Shown here piece after piece: positions 28,116 through 37,250 of a stretch of DNA of 64,000 bases; position 1 is the first letter of the stretch; the number at the start of each line of letters is the position of its first letter. The position numbers and the translations under genes were made by a program. This DNA comes from Nitrospiraceae bacterium (lineage in GTDB: Bacteria > Nitrospirota > Nitrospiria > Nitrospirales > UBA8639): assembly GCA_020632595.1 (NCBI GenBank), contig JACKFF010000003.1, positions 186,001-250,000 of the forward strand, read 5' to 3'. The notes below the pieces were generated by a model that searched no databases, was not told where the DNA came from, and saw only the letters and a program-made list of their open reading frames with translations.

Positions 28116-28605
28116 AACTCAGCATCGGTTCCGGTGAAGAGGAAAAAAGGAACGTTCCACGTTTTCGGTAACGCGCGAGTGCGCCACCGTGGTCGCAAGT
28201 GGCATGGTCCACTGAAGTCAAATTTCGCCTATCCTTTCTATTCATTCATCCGCATGGAAAGACAGGTGTTTCTGGTTTCCCAAAGCTGGATGAGTTTTTT
28301 GACCATAACCACGTCCTCAGCAACCTGGCCTCCATTGATTCTCATCTGCCAGCCATGGTCATCACCGGACTTACCGACCTTGATCAGAGGCCCGGGACAG
28401 ATCAACACCGCGCTCTTGTCTTTCTCCACAAGCCTGTTAATGGCCTAGAATTTCCGGCGAATAAGGGGTTGAATTCTCGTGTCCAGCAGGCCCGGGGTTT
28501 TTTTGATGGTACCCTGTCGATCCCTTCTGGGAGTGTTGAATAATAAAGATTTTCAAGGGAAAATTTGCCCAGGATTAGGTTACTCATCAAAGGCTCCGGG
28601 TCGGT
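28116..28605. other. Stretch without a supported gene
   Basis: Overlapping short frames on both strands (for example 28199-28543 plus, 28238-28429 minus) look half protein-like but none has a start signal or domain; it may be a decayed gene. Unresolved. Confidence 0.4.
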
Positions 28606-28737
28606 TCAAAAAAGCATGCCCTGAGTCTTCCCGAAGGGTCCGTCCAGCAAGGCCGCAGCCGTTTGTACGCGCGGAGCGTACGCGTCGTACGTGAGCACGG
28701 AAAAATGGCGAGAACACCGCTGGCGGCTTTTTTCAAC
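28606..28737 (-). repeat. Intergenic repeat, family A, copy 2 (inverted)
   Basis: Reverse complement begins TGTTGAAAAAAGCCGCCAGC and contains CGTGCTCACGTACGA, GTACGCTCCG and CTGGACGGACCC, following copy 1 (21496-21602) throughout. It is longer than copy 1 by a CTTCGGGA insertion near the distal end. Ends 57 bases before a gene start, and open frames run through it, which can mislead start prediction. Confidence 0.8.
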
Positions 28738-28794
28738 AGACCCCTCCTGCCCGGGTTGCCCTCATACGCTAAGCCATTTATTCTTGTCCTTCCC

Positions 28795-29469
28795 ATGGAA
28801 CCTGAATGGAATTTGCCTGCATCCGATCATTCGAGCACGTCTCGGCTTGGGGGGATTCTCTCGGCTATCCTTCCAGGACTTGGGCTCCTGGTCCGGGGGT
28901 ATCCTGTTCAAATGACCTGGGTGCTGATGACGGGAGGGCTGCTCGGGATCGTCACCTGGGCGCTCGGAGCCGTCGGGGGACCGGGTGCGGGCTGGTTCTT
29001 TGGCATGTTGATGATTTTGCCATGGTGGTGCCTTCAGGCCTATCAAGCGTATCTTCCAACTCCACAAGGCCAATTGGCCACGTTACGCCTTGTCTGGAAA
29101 CGTGGTCACGACATCCGATTTCTTGGCGGGCTATTTCTCTGGACAGCCCTCATGGACCTGTACATTATTTTGGCGAACCCTGAATACCACCTGTCCGTAT
29201 TTTGCACCAAACCTACCGGCATCTTAGGTCTGTTATTCAAAGTGCAATCACCCGTGCTGCATATCGCCATCGGGTATGGCTTTCTCACACTCCGTCGTTG
29301 GGCCTTATTTGTCTTCCTGGCCTATGCCGGCTTTGGCATTCTCAATGCCACCTCCAACTTCGTGTGCTTTGGATACGGACGCATTCGCACCGTATTCTTC
29401 ATCTCACTCCTAGCTTTTACGGCATACGTCATTTGGCGTCGAGACTGCTTGGTGACACAATCCCGATGA
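28795..29469 (+). CDS. Polytopic membrane protein, function unknown
   Basis: 224 aa from ATG 28795. The frame is open further upstream, but that part is encoded by the repeat and I exclude it. About six membrane segments: GGILSAILPGLGLLVRG, WVLMTGGLLGIVTWALG, GWFFGMLMILPWWCLQ, then around 120, 155 and 195. A WRR-type positive end follows. No family recognised. Stands alone downstream of repeat copy 2. Confidence 0.7.
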   Translation: MEPEWNLPASDHSSTSRLGGILSAILPGLGLLVRGYPVQMTWVLMTGGLLGIVTWALGAVGGPGAGWFFGMLMILPWWCLQAYQAYLPTPQGQLATLRLVWKRGHDIRFLGGLFLWTALMDLYIILANPEYHLSVFCTKPTGILGLLFKVQSPVLHIAIGYGFLTLRRWALFVFLAYAGFGILNATSNFVCFGYGRIRTVFFISLLAFTAYVIWRRDCLVTQSR

Positions 29470-29708
29470 TCCTAAAAACGAGAGTGGGATCACAAACATC
29501 CGCCCCAGCTATTGGCTGGACTTTCTGCGTTTCTCCATGACACGCTTTCTCGCCTCGTATGACGCTTTCCAGATGTGTCCAGGAAATCGGGGATAGACCA
29601 CCCTGAGTTTTAACTTTAGGAGAGACTTTTTCTCATTTTAAATCTAAAATACATTTTTCAAATTCCTCCTTCAGGCAAGATCCTTCATACAGTCAGGGTT
29701 TTTGTGAA

Positions 29709-31085
29709 ATGCCACTGAATGAAACACTCGTAAAATTTCTTCAGGAAACAGCAAAGGGACTAGGACATTTTTGTCAACAGTATGAAACACCTCTTAGAGC
29801 TTTTTTAGCAATGGTTCAAGACCCAGAAGATTTTCAGAAAATTGAAGAAGTTGACCTTAGTGCAGACTATATCAACTCTCATTTAGATAATATTCTCTCT
29901 CAAGACGACTTCCTTCGGAAGTGTTGTGGGGATAAGGACAAACTAGCCCATGTTTTTGATATTCTCTTCTTTAGTAGAATATCTGATGCATATGAACCTT
30001 ACTCACTTGTTTCCTTGGAACTCCCAAATCCAAATCTAATTGCCGAAAAGATCAAAGAACTTGACTCCCAAATTTATGGGCAAGGATCCTTTGAAAAGAA
30101 AGCCTATTTTCACCTTTTTAATTTCTGTGCTGACCCAAATTACCTTCCCCAAGCACCCTACCCTGACTGGACCTTCGAAAAATTAGGGTGGAGAGCAAAA
30201 GCACAATTATTGGGAGAAGTGGGTTATAGGAGTTTTTTGAGTCCACCTGGCACCGGGGATCATTTCCTGGTTGTTACTGACCATGAAGGCTTTGAATCGG
30301 AATCACTAGATGATTGGTTAAACCGCCGCATGAACGATTGTCTTCCTTTTTTACAAGTCCTTCAATATGCCAAAGATGCAATTATAGACATTGATTATGT
30401 GGTTCCTCATTTCAATCCACCCTGGGTAAATCAATTGCAGCGAGGAGGGTTACCTTATTTGGGAACTCCTAGGAAGGACGAACCCTCTAATGCTTTATGG
30501 TATTACATGCTTCCTTACGAAACAGAGCTTATTCAGTCAATTTGGCTATTTTATAAAAAACATGAGGATAAGATTTTAACAAGCCAAAATTCCCTCAGAA
30601 AGGCGATAAGAATTGCGGGTGCCTTTTATGAAGACAGTCATAAAAAAATAAATAGAATAGAACAGTTCGCAAATCTTATTATTGCATTAGAGGCACTTTA
30701 CACACCTTCTGATCAGGCTGAGCACACATTTAGGATTTCCCAGAGTTGTGCCGTATTATTAGAAGAGACCCTTAGTTCACGAGAAAGCACCTTCGAATTT
30801 CTTAGGGCAATGTTTAAGAAGCGGGGCAAGTTGTTTCATGGTCAATATGATTTATCCAATGAAGACCCTCAAAGTTTTATCAGCGATGAGGATTTAACAA
30901 AACTTATTGCTATTGTAAGAATTTCTATCCTAAAATTTTTGAGTCTCCTCCTCAATGGAGAAAATAACTTGAACGATGTTCGAAAAGACCTTGAGCGAGC
31001 TATTCTAGATGAGATCTTTCGTCCTGAATTCCTAAAAAAGACTAATTATGAATTACTCATACATTCCGAAGATGTCTTGGAATAA
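29709..31085 (+). CDS. HEPN-domain protein, possible defence RNase
   Basis: 458 aa, soluble. The C-terminal part, about residues 310-430, looks like an ApeA-type HEPN domain: RIEQFANLIIALEALYT, FRISQSCAVLLEE, and RGKLFHG with R372 and H377, the R-x4-H pattern of HEPN ribonucleases. The first 300 residues are an unrecognised domain, perhaps a sensor. The gene is visibly A/T-richer than its neighbours (22 G/C in one 60-base line counted by hand), a sign of transfer. No partner gene lies next to it: the upstream gene is 240 bases away, and a minus-strand gene lies downstream. Known HEPN proteins often act in phage defence by abortive infection; that role here is inference. Confidence 0.75.
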   Translation: MPLNETLVKFLQETAKGLGHFCQQYETPLRAFLAMVQDPEDFQKIEEVDLSADYINSHLDNILSQDDFLRKCCGDKDKLAHVFDILFFSRISDAYEPYSLVSLELPNPNLIAEKIKELDSQIYGQGSFEKKAYFHLFNFCADPNYLPQAPYPDWTFEKLGWRAKAQLLGEVGYRSFLSPPGTGDHFLVVTDHEGFESESLDDWLNRRMNDCLPFLQVLQYAKDAIIDIDYVVPHFNPPWVNQLQRGGLPYLGTPRKDEPSNALWYYMLPYETELIQSIWLFYKKHEDKILTSQNSLRKAIRIAGAFYEDSHKKINRIEQFANLIIALEALYTPSDQAEHTFRISQSCAVLLEETLSSRESTFEFLRAMFKKRGKLFHGQYDLSNEDPQSFISDEDLTKLIAIVRISILKFLSLLLNGENNLNDVRKDLERAILDEIFRPEFLKKTNYELLIHSEDVLE

Positions 31086-31397
31086 TCACCCCCCCTACTC
31101 CCCAACCACCTGGTTATAAACCAGGAGATTTTCATACACGCGGGTGTGAGAGCAGCAGGGATATGATAGGCAAGGAAACTTACCGTTTCTGTGGTTGCAC
31201 ACCCTTCCACGTAAGTAATAGGTCCGCAAGGCAAATATTGCCCTCACGGCTTACACATCCCCCTGCTTTGGGTTGGGAGTGGTTCAGGCCAAATCACGCA
31301 ATGCATTAGCGGCAGACCGCAAACGTCGCCAGTGGCTTGCACGACTGCTTGGGCATGTTGGGCGACATCTCACTGTACGCGACAAATCTTCCCGGCC
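31086..31397. other. Intergenic stretch, no supported gene
   Basis: Between the HEPN gene and the 3' end of the minus-strand secreted-protein gene. No convincing frame, repeat or terminator seen. Confidence 0.5.
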
Positions 31398-32129
31398 TCA
31401 CCGGCCTTCGTCTTCCACGGCCACGGCGATTACGATGAGAACTGAATAATCTTGCTTCTTGCAGCCCTCGACTGGAGGCATCGCCCCACCTGGTGCGACC
31501 GGAAACGCAGTCTGCTGCACGCTTGCCGGAGAACACGAACCCTCACTGCTCGTCGGTGTATAGCGCGCGGAGCGGCACCTCAGGTGCGTCACGTCATAGA
31601 GCGTCGCCTGGTCGGCAAGCTCCCAACGACTATTTCCATTCTTGTCGGCGGGATGAATGGTCAGCATGGTCGTGACCTCGCGGTCACCCGTGACCAGGTA
31701 TTTGCCGGGAGGTATCGGAAATGTCGGCTGCTCCATGATGAGGCCGTGTTCCTCCAGCCACCAGTCTGTGTGGTCGAATTTCCAGCGTGCCGGGGCGACG
31801 CCCCCTGCCTCCTCCAACTCTTCCAAGCGGCTTAACCGCACTCCCCGGGGGCCCGGATCCAGCGGCCAGAGCCCCCACGACTCCGCGCCGTTCCCGGAGG
31901 TTGCATCCGGATCACCCAATGCGGCGATGTACTGCGTCGAAATGCGCTGAAACTTTGGCTGACCTCCGCCTGCGGCATAAACCGATTGACCTAAGCCGGC
32001 TATCATCACAAACAATGCCGTCGCAAGGCATGCGCGGCCAATCAGGAGCATCATTCCGCAAATCGGCAACCAAATAGTATTTCGCTGTAAAGGGATTCGC
32101 ACTCTGAGTATCCTGGGATTTGAAATCAT
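31398..32129 (-). CDS. Secreted protein of unknown function, intact copy
   Basis: ATG 32129 chosen: AAGGAGG (32141-32147 on the other strand) lies 11 bases upstream, while an earlier ATG at 32168 lacks one. 243 aa. A long N-terminus with one hydrophobic segment (ALFVMIAGLGQSVYAAG) reads as a signal peptide. Mature motifs: ISTQYIAALGDPDATSGNGA, WGLWPLDPGPRGV, FPIPPGKYLVTGDREVT, ATLYDVTHLRCRSARYTP. I have the impression of a conserved hypothetical family but no function. A decayed second copy lies at 35759-36090, on the far side of the big glycosidase-like gene. Divergent from it, sharing the 170-base region with two hairpins. Confidence 0.75.
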   Translation of the reverse strand: MISNPRILRVRIPLQRNTIWLPICGMMLLIGRACLATALFVMIAGLGQSVYAAGGGQPKFQRISTQYIAALGDPDATSGNGAESWGLWPLDPGPRGVRLSRLEELEEAGGVAPARWKFDHTDWWLEEHGLIMEQPTFPIPPGKYLVTGDREVTTMLTIHPADKNGNSRWELADQATLYDVTHLRCRSARYTPTSSEGSCSPASVQQTAFPVAPGGAMPPVEGCKKQDYSVLIVIAVAVEDEGR

Positions 32130-32172
32130 AAATTGACTTTCCTCCTTGGATGGGAAGGAACTCCCCAAATAG

Positions 32173-32240
32173 GTTAGGCTGTATAGCCTAACGCCAACTA
32201 TAGCGGACTGACAAACTTGTGCTGCGAGTTTGTCAGTCCG
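32173..32240. promoter_or_regulatory. Two tandem perfect hairpins between divergent genes
   Basis: Hairpin 1: GTTAGGCT (32173-32180), loop GTAT, AGCCTAAC (32185-32192). Hairpin 2: CGGACTGACAAACT (32204-32217), 9-base loop, then AGTTTGTCAGTCCG (32227-32240). Both are perfect, and neither is followed by a clear T tract on either strand, so a terminator is not the best reading. They may be operators or structured leaders for either divergent gene. Confidence 0.6.
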
Positions 32241-32299
32241 TGTTAATTATGTTGTTATGCGGTCCTCAACTATTTGTGACAGAACCCTCGGGAGACACT

Positions 32300-35200
32300 A
32301 TGTCGACATTTCGATCACGGTACGAGCTTGAAACGATTGAGCTAGCCAACTCATCCGGGCTTTCCTTTGCGTTTTTTCAGAATGGCGGGTTATTCCGGGC
32401 CATGTGTCAGGATGTGATGATTAATCAGATACTTGGCAACCCGGTTGAAGGGTCATTGAACAATATCTATGTACGCCTCCGCACGGTTGATGCGATCACG
32501 TTTGTCCCGCTGATCGGACCCCAATCATCTAGCACGTTCGCATACGCACAAGACCAAGCCAGATGGCAGGGGCGCTGGAAGGATCTGGCATATACCTGTT
32601 CACTGACGCTCCACCCGGAGGCACCGCTGTGGTTTTGGACCATCGACATTCACAACACCGCTTCGACGGATCGTCTCTGCGATGTGATCTATACCCAGGA
32701 TATCGGCCTGGCCCACGAAGGGGCGGTCCGTAACAATGAAGCCTATTGCAGCCACTACATTGATCATCATGTTCTGACCCACCATCAATACGGACCTGTT
32801 GTCTGTTCACGCCAGAATCAGGCCTGCGGAGATCACCATCCCTGGTTGATGCAGGGGAGTACCACTCATACCAGAGGCTTCGTGACAGATGGTCTGGCCT
32901 TTTTTGGGTTGTCGTATAAACACACCAATATCCCGGTTGGACTCACACAAGATTGCCTTGTGAGTGTCAAACAGCAATACGAAATGGCCTTCTGCGGTCT
33001 GCAATCCGATATCCTCCGGATTGCTCCCGGCGAATCCCGATCGGTCACATTTTACGCAGAATATGTCCCCCACCATCCGGATCCCACCCAGGCCAGTGAT
33101 GCCGACCGTATTCAGCCCACGATAACCCGTATCGAACGATTACACGCTCAATCACCCCATCGCGTGTACACAACGCAACCAGCCGCCAACACGATCTTGC
33201 ACAATCTGACAATGGTGACCGGACAGGATGTAACCGACGACGAGGTTCAAGGCCTGTATCCGGATCGGCGGCGCCAGGAGGAAGTCCAGGACGGAAGGTT
33301 GTTGTCGTTTTTCTATGGGGATGCCACCCACGTGGTGTTACCAGCCAAAGAGCTCCTCGTCGAACGCCCACACGGCCATATCATGCGTAGCGGGAGCGCC
33401 AGGATTCCCCAGGACGATGGACTGAGTTCCACCACGCATATGGCCGGTATCTTTCACTCTCATCTCACCATTGGCAATACGTCGTTCAACAAACTGTTGT
33501 CTATTACGAGAACGCCCTTCAACATCTTCAAAACGAGCGGCCTGCGCGTGTTCATTAAGCGAGGCGCCACGTATCATCTTCTCGGGATGCCCTCGTGTTA
33601 TGAAATCGGCTTGCACTCCTGCCGATGGCGGTACAAGACCGATCAGGGATGGATTGTGGTCGATACCTGGGTCAGCCCCGAAGACGCCGTCGCGTTTGTG
33701 AGGATTGAGTCCGATCAGCCCAAAAATTTTGTCATCCTCAGCAATCTGGTTTTAGGCAACCATGAGCTGGATCATCAAGGCCATATCGATATTGACGCCC
33801 GGACCGCAACCGCCACCTTGCGCCCACATGCCACTACGGACATGGCTCAACGATATCCGGATTCCATTTTCTTCATCACCACGTCAGAGCCGGCCAAGGT
33901 CGAGCACATCGGGACCGATGAAGATTTATTTTCCGATCGCCAGTCCCGTGGACTCCCCTATCTTACATTTCGTACTAGGCCGGTGCAGACGTTTTCGTTG
34001 GCGATCACCGGTTCCATCATTAACGCCGAACAGGCAAAGACGTTATGCAAGAAATATCAAGCCCGGCCTGCCAATCTGCAGCAAGACCAACAGGCTGGTT
34101 GGTCATTTTGGCAATCACTCGGCAGACATTTTCACCTCTCACTCCCCAGGACAAACCCGCTTTGTGACAAACTCAATGACATCTTTTACTGGTACGCCCA
34201 CAATGCCATGGTGCACCTCACAATCCCCCATGGTCTCGAACAATTTTCCGGTGCGGCATGGGGTGTCCGCGATGTCTGCCAAGGCCCGATCGAACTCCTG
34301 TTAGCCACCCAACACCATCCTGAAGCGAAGCACATCCTGTTAACGGTCTTTGCCCAGCAATATGAAAAGACGGCTGATTGGCCACAGTGGTTTATGTTTG
34401 ACCGGTTCGCCACTATCCAGCATCCGGAGAGCCATGGTGACATCATCCTTTGGCCCTTAAAAGCGCTGGCGATGTATCTCGAAGCCAGTAATGATTTCAG
34501 TATCCTGGACATCGAGCTACCCTATACTGAGATACCAACATTTGTTCGCAGTCCCAACCGTTCGACTCTATTACGCCATGTTCGGCGCACAATTGAGGCC
34601 ATCGAATCCCGCTTTATCCGAGGTACGGCATTATCAGCCTACGGTGCCGGAGATTGGGACGATACCCTTCAACCGGCTCAATCCGCCATGCGCGAGCATA
34701 TGGTCAGCACCTGGACGGTCGCCTTAACCTATCAAGTGTTCCAACAATTGGCCGCCGCCTTTAAGCAGGCCGGGCTCAATGCCGATGAAGAACGGCTGCT
34801 CCAGTTAGCCCGGCGCATCAAAGCAGACTTTAATCAGCATCTTCTACCGGATGAGGTCGTGAGCGGATTTGGCTATCGGCACCCCGATGGCTGGTTCGAA
34901 CCCATCATTCACCCAAGCGATACGCGCACGAAGATTCACTACCGGCTGCTGCCGATGACCCGCAGCATAATTGGCGAGTTATTCACCCCTGAGCAAGTGC
35001 AGGATCACCTGCGGCTCATCGAGTCTCATTTACGTTTTCCGGACGGTGTCCGCCTTATGAACAAACCCGTGCCCTATCAAGGCGGGGTACGAGTGCTTTT
35101 CCGCCGGGCCGAAGAGTCGGCCCATTTCGGGCGTGAAATCGGTTTGCAATATGTCCACGCCCACATCCGCTATATCGAAGCGATGTGCAAAATCGGCCAG

Positions 35201-35731
35201 GCCCAAAAAGCCTACGATGCGATCTTGCAGATTGTACCGATCACAATTCAGGATCAGGTAGCCAATGCGGCCACACGGCAGAGCAATGCCTACTTCAGCA
35301 GCTCGGATGCGGACGTACGGGATCGTGCTGAGGCGGAACAGCTCTGGGATACCCTGCGGTCAGGTCAGGTTCGGGTGAAAGGGGGCTGGCGCATCTACTC
35401 CAGCGGACCCGGGATCTTGATCAATCAAATCGTCAGCAATTTTTTGGGCTTGAGACTGTCGTATGACGATGTGGTCATTGATCCCGTCCTTCCCAAACAA
35501 CTGGATGGCTTACAATTTACCTTTGTCATCAATGAAAAACCCATCACCGTGATCTTCTCAATCGGAAGTGATGCCCCGGCGATGGTACAAACCGTCACCA
35601 TCAATGGAACCGAAATGGGATTGAGGCGCGATCACAATCCCTACCGCCCAGGCGGGGTCCGGATACCACGCGCAGAGGTTTACCGCCTCCTGACCGACGG
35701 TCCCAATCGCATTCTTATCAGCGTAGGCTAA
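32300..35731 (+). CDS. GH94-clan glycoside phosphorylase-like enzyme
   Basis: 1143 aa from ATG 32300, where GGGAGA lies 6 bases upstream; an earlier in-frame codon at 32219 would run through the hairpins. No signal peptide, so cytoplasmic. N-terminal beta-sandwich (SGLSFAFFQNGGLFRAMCQD), central linker, then a catalytic (alpha/alpha) barrel with SGAAWGVRDVCQGPIELLLA, and GAGDWDD, where D785/D787/D788 are candidates for the general acid, then EIGLQYVHAHIRYIEA and GGWRIYSSGPGI. This is the pattern of cellobiose/beta-glucan phosphorylases. Length over 1100 aa fits the GH149/GH161 beta-1,3-glucan types as well as GH94; I cannot choose. Releases a sugar-1-phosphate if active. Confidence 0.8.
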   Translation: MSTFRSRYELETIELANSSGLSFAFFQNGGLFRAMCQDVMINQILGNPVEGSLNNIYVRLRTVDAITFVPLIGPQSSSTFAYAQDQARWQGRWKDLAYTCSLTLHPEAPLWFWTIDIHNTASTDRLCDVIYTQDIGLAHEGAVRNNEAYCSHYIDHHVLTHHQYGPVVCSRQNQACGDHHPWLMQGSTTHTRGFVTDGLAFFGLSYKHTNIPVGLTQDCLVSVKQQYEMAFCGLQSDILRIAPGESRSVTFYAEYVPHHPDPTQASDADRIQPTITRIERLHAQSPHRVYTTQPAANTILHNLTMVTGQDVTDDEVQGLYPDRRRQEEVQDGRLLSFFYGDATHVVLPAKELLVERPHGHIMRSGSARIPQDDGLSSTTHMAGIFHSHLTIGNTSFNKLLSITRTPFNIFKTSGLRVFIKRGATYHLLGMPSCYEIGLHSCRWRYKTDQGWIVVDTWVSPEDAVAFVRIESDQPKNFVILSNLVLGNHELDHQGHIDIDARTATATLRPHATTDMAQRYPDSIFFITTSEPAKVEHIGTDEDLFSDRQSRGLPYLTFRTRPVQTFSLAITGSIINAEQAKTLCKKYQARPANLQQDQQAGWSFWQSLGRHFHLSLPRTNPLCDKLNDIFYWYAHNAMVHLTIPHGLEQFSGAAWGVRDVCQGPIELLLATQHHPEAKHILLTVFAQQYEKTADWPQWFMFDRFATIQHPESHGDIILWPLKALAMYLEASNDFSILDIELPYTEIPTFVRSPNRSTLLRHVRRTIEAIESRFIRGTALSAYGAGDWDDTLQPAQSAMREHMVSTWTVALTYQVFQQLAAAFKQAGLNADEERLLQLARRIKADFNQHLLPDEVVSGFGYRHPDGWFEPIIHPSDTRTKIHYRLLPMTRSIIGELFTPEQVQDHLRLIESHLRFPDGVRLMNKPVPYQGGVRVLFRRAEESAHFGREIGLQYVHAHIRYIEAMCKIGQAQKAYDAILQIVPITIQDQVANAATRQSNAYFSSSDADVRDRAEAEQLWDTLRSGQVRVKGGWRIYSSGPGILINQIVSNFLGLRLSYDDVVIDPVLPKQLDGLQFTFVINEKPITVIFSIGSDAPAMVQTVTINGTEMGLRRDHNPYRPGGVRIPRAEVYRLLTDGPNRILISVG

Positions 35732-35758
35732 ACCAATTTCCGGCGAAGACTGCCGACA

Positions 35759-36090
35759 TCACCGGCCGTCGGCAGCCACGGCCACAGCGATCACGAAGAG
35801 CATCGCATAGTCTGGCTTCTTACAACCCGCGCCTGCAGGCACACCCTCCCTCAAACCACCGGAAGCGCCGTCTGCTGCAGGCTTGCCGGAGAACACGCCC
35901 CATCACCGGTCGCTATGTATAGCGCGCGGAACGGCACGCCAAGTGCGCTACGTCATAGAGCGTCGCCTGGTCAGTAAGCTCCCAACGCCTATTTCCGTTC
36001 TGTTCGGGGATCAGGAGCATCCTTCCGCGAGTTGGCAACAACATGGAATCTTGCTGCAAAGCGGTTCGCACTTTGAGCACTCTAAGATTG
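35759..36090 (-). pseudogene. Decayed copy of the 31398-32129 secreted-protein gene
   Basis: Base-by-base comparison shows clear homology: shared CTTGCCGGAGAACAC, TATAGCGCGCGGA, AGAGCGTCGCCTGGTC and ATCAGGAGCATC blocks in the same order and orientation, with the stop-side end matching at 35759-35761. About 400 bases of the middle are missing (the part corresponding to roughly 31657-32040) and no start or full frame remains. Confidence 0.85.
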
Positions 36091-36136
36091 TCGCCGTCTC
36101 CCGGCCCGCAGATGGGCCGTCGCTTCGTCGTCGTGG

Positions 36137-36439
36137 TTAGGCATCAAGTCGCTGGTTGATATAGGTCGGGTCCTGAAACCCATGGATGACCGCGAGTACT
36201 TGTACGGTCTGCTCGTCGAAAGTATAGAACACAAGGTACGGAAACTTATGTGTGACTGCTCTTCAGATGTCCGGCTCTACTTCCTGATACAGAAATGGAT
36301 TTGGTAGAATTCGATCGCAGGCAAGTTTAATTTCGTCCATAAATCGCCTGCCAAGACCGTTTTGCTTTTCCTCATAGGAGAGCTAGCCGTGGAGAATGTC
36401 TACCTCCGCCTCCTTGGTAACGATGAGCTTGCGACTCAT
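36137..36439 (-). pseudogene. RelE/ParE-type toxin with two in-frame stops
   Basis: Hand translation from ATG 36439 gives a 100-codon frame ending at TAA 36137, interrupted by TAG at 36383-36385 (codon 19) and TGA at 36263-36265 (codon 59). Between and after the stops the sequence keeps the toxin family pattern: FMDEIKLACDRILPNP, then VTHKFPYLVFYTFDEQTVQVLAVIHG. Single base changes (TGG to TAG, CGA to TGA) would restore it. Overlaps the antitoxin stop by ATGA. So a recently inactivated toxin. Confidence 0.88.
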
Positions 36440-36651
36440 TCGTTCAAAATGCGGCGTTTAACGTCTTCCCACGGCGATCCAGCGCCTGGATTCGCCCGAT
36501 AGGCAGCCAACCGTTTTCGGAGAAGCTGCCGTGTGGCATCAGTCAGTTCGATCTGCTCTGGGCATTCGGCGATACTGTCCCAGATCTCTGTAACTAGTTG
36601 AATACGTTCAGGAACTGACAATTCGAGGGCATCAGTAGCAGTGATTTTCAT
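36436..36651 (-). CDS. Antitoxin of a RelE/ParE-type module (addiction-module component)
   Basis: 71 aa. MKITATDALELSVPERIQLV and EIWDSIAECPEQIELTD match the short 'addiction module component' antitoxin family usually paired with RelE/ParE toxins, with the C-terminal RRILNE. Intact, and overlapping the broken toxin gene by 3 bases. In normal modules it binds and silences the toxin and represses the operon. Confidence 0.85.
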   Translation of the reverse strand: MKITATDALELSVPERIQLVTEIWDSIAECPEQIELTDATRQLLRKRLAAYRANPGAGSPWEDVKRRILNE

Positions 36652-36672
36652 GACTTGAAATTAGCACAATAT

Positions 36673-36936
36673 TCAAAAATGTTCCAGATACTGGCGTCCA
36701 CAAGCTACCCTGGCGCCTACCGGTGTCCACGCTTGAGCCGGGGGCCGCAGCCAAATCGCTTCGAGCCACGTATACTGAGTTCCCCGTGCGACTTCAGGAT
36801 GGTCAGGGATGGAAAGAGTTGCGAGATGGCCGGGTTTAGTCAAAATATAGCTCGCGCGTTGACGGACGACCTCCCAGTCCGGTTTTTGAAAGGTTTTGAC
36901 AACTGCGGCAGGACGGAGAACTGGGACCGGTGGCAT
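36673..36936 (-). pseudogene. HicA-like toxin, C-terminus lost by frameshift
   Basis: 87 codons. The first 55 follow HicA mRNA interferases: VPVLRPAAVVKTFQKPDWEVVRQ, with a Ser-to-Tyr-altered region ASYILTKPGHLATLSIPDHPEVARGT where the family has GSH...HP-x-H...RGT. The catalytic His of the GSH motif is absent (ASY). After ARGT the sequence no longer resembles HicA; another frame keeps a GSSVDT-like tail, which suggests a frameshift. Its ATG overlaps the HicB stop (TAATG). Probably inactive. Confidence 0.65.
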
Positions 36937-37250
36937 TACACTGTGACTTCAATCTCACGGGTTGTCACCGTCAACGGCACCCCCTTCTCTGATCGCACCC
37001 CCAGGCACTCTTTGATGGCTTCGTGAATATTTTCCTGGGCTTCTTCTTCGGTTTTGCCCTGACTCATGCAGCCTGGAATGGCGGAACAGTCGGCAATATA
37101 GATACCATCTTCATCTCGTGTAATCGTTATGGTGAATGTCCTTGATTTTACCCCCTGCGACAAATATCCGACACTACAAACTAAAAAACAAATTTTGACC
37201 GATTGACATCCGAGGTCCGTGGTAAAGAAAAACAGCTGTTTTTCCGTCAT
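36936..37250 (-). CDS. hicB: HicB-type antitoxin
   Basis: Open for 104 codons from ATG 37250, but the conserved HicB core starts only at about residue 36 (RTFTITITRDEDGIYIADCS), followed by IPGCMSQGKTEEEAQENIHEAI. A TTG at 37163 would give 74 aa, the usual size for a small HicB, so the true start is uncertain. The partly folded RNase-H-like fold of HicB fits. Gene order hicB then hicA is inverted compared with the most common order. The toxin partner appears broken. Confidence 0.75.
   Translation of the reverse strand: MTEKQLFFFTTDLGCQSVKICFLVCSVGYLSQGVKSRTFTITITRDEDGIYIADCSAIPGCMSQGKTEEEAQENIHEAIKECLGVRSEKGVPLTVTTREIEVTV

Noticed and set aside
28116..28605. Overlapping half-protein-like frames on both strands
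   Set aside because: May be a decayed gene, but no family could be recognised in any frame.
28663..28794. N-terminal extension of the membrane protein at 28795
   Set aside because: Encoded by intergenic repeat copy 2; a normal start exists at 28795.
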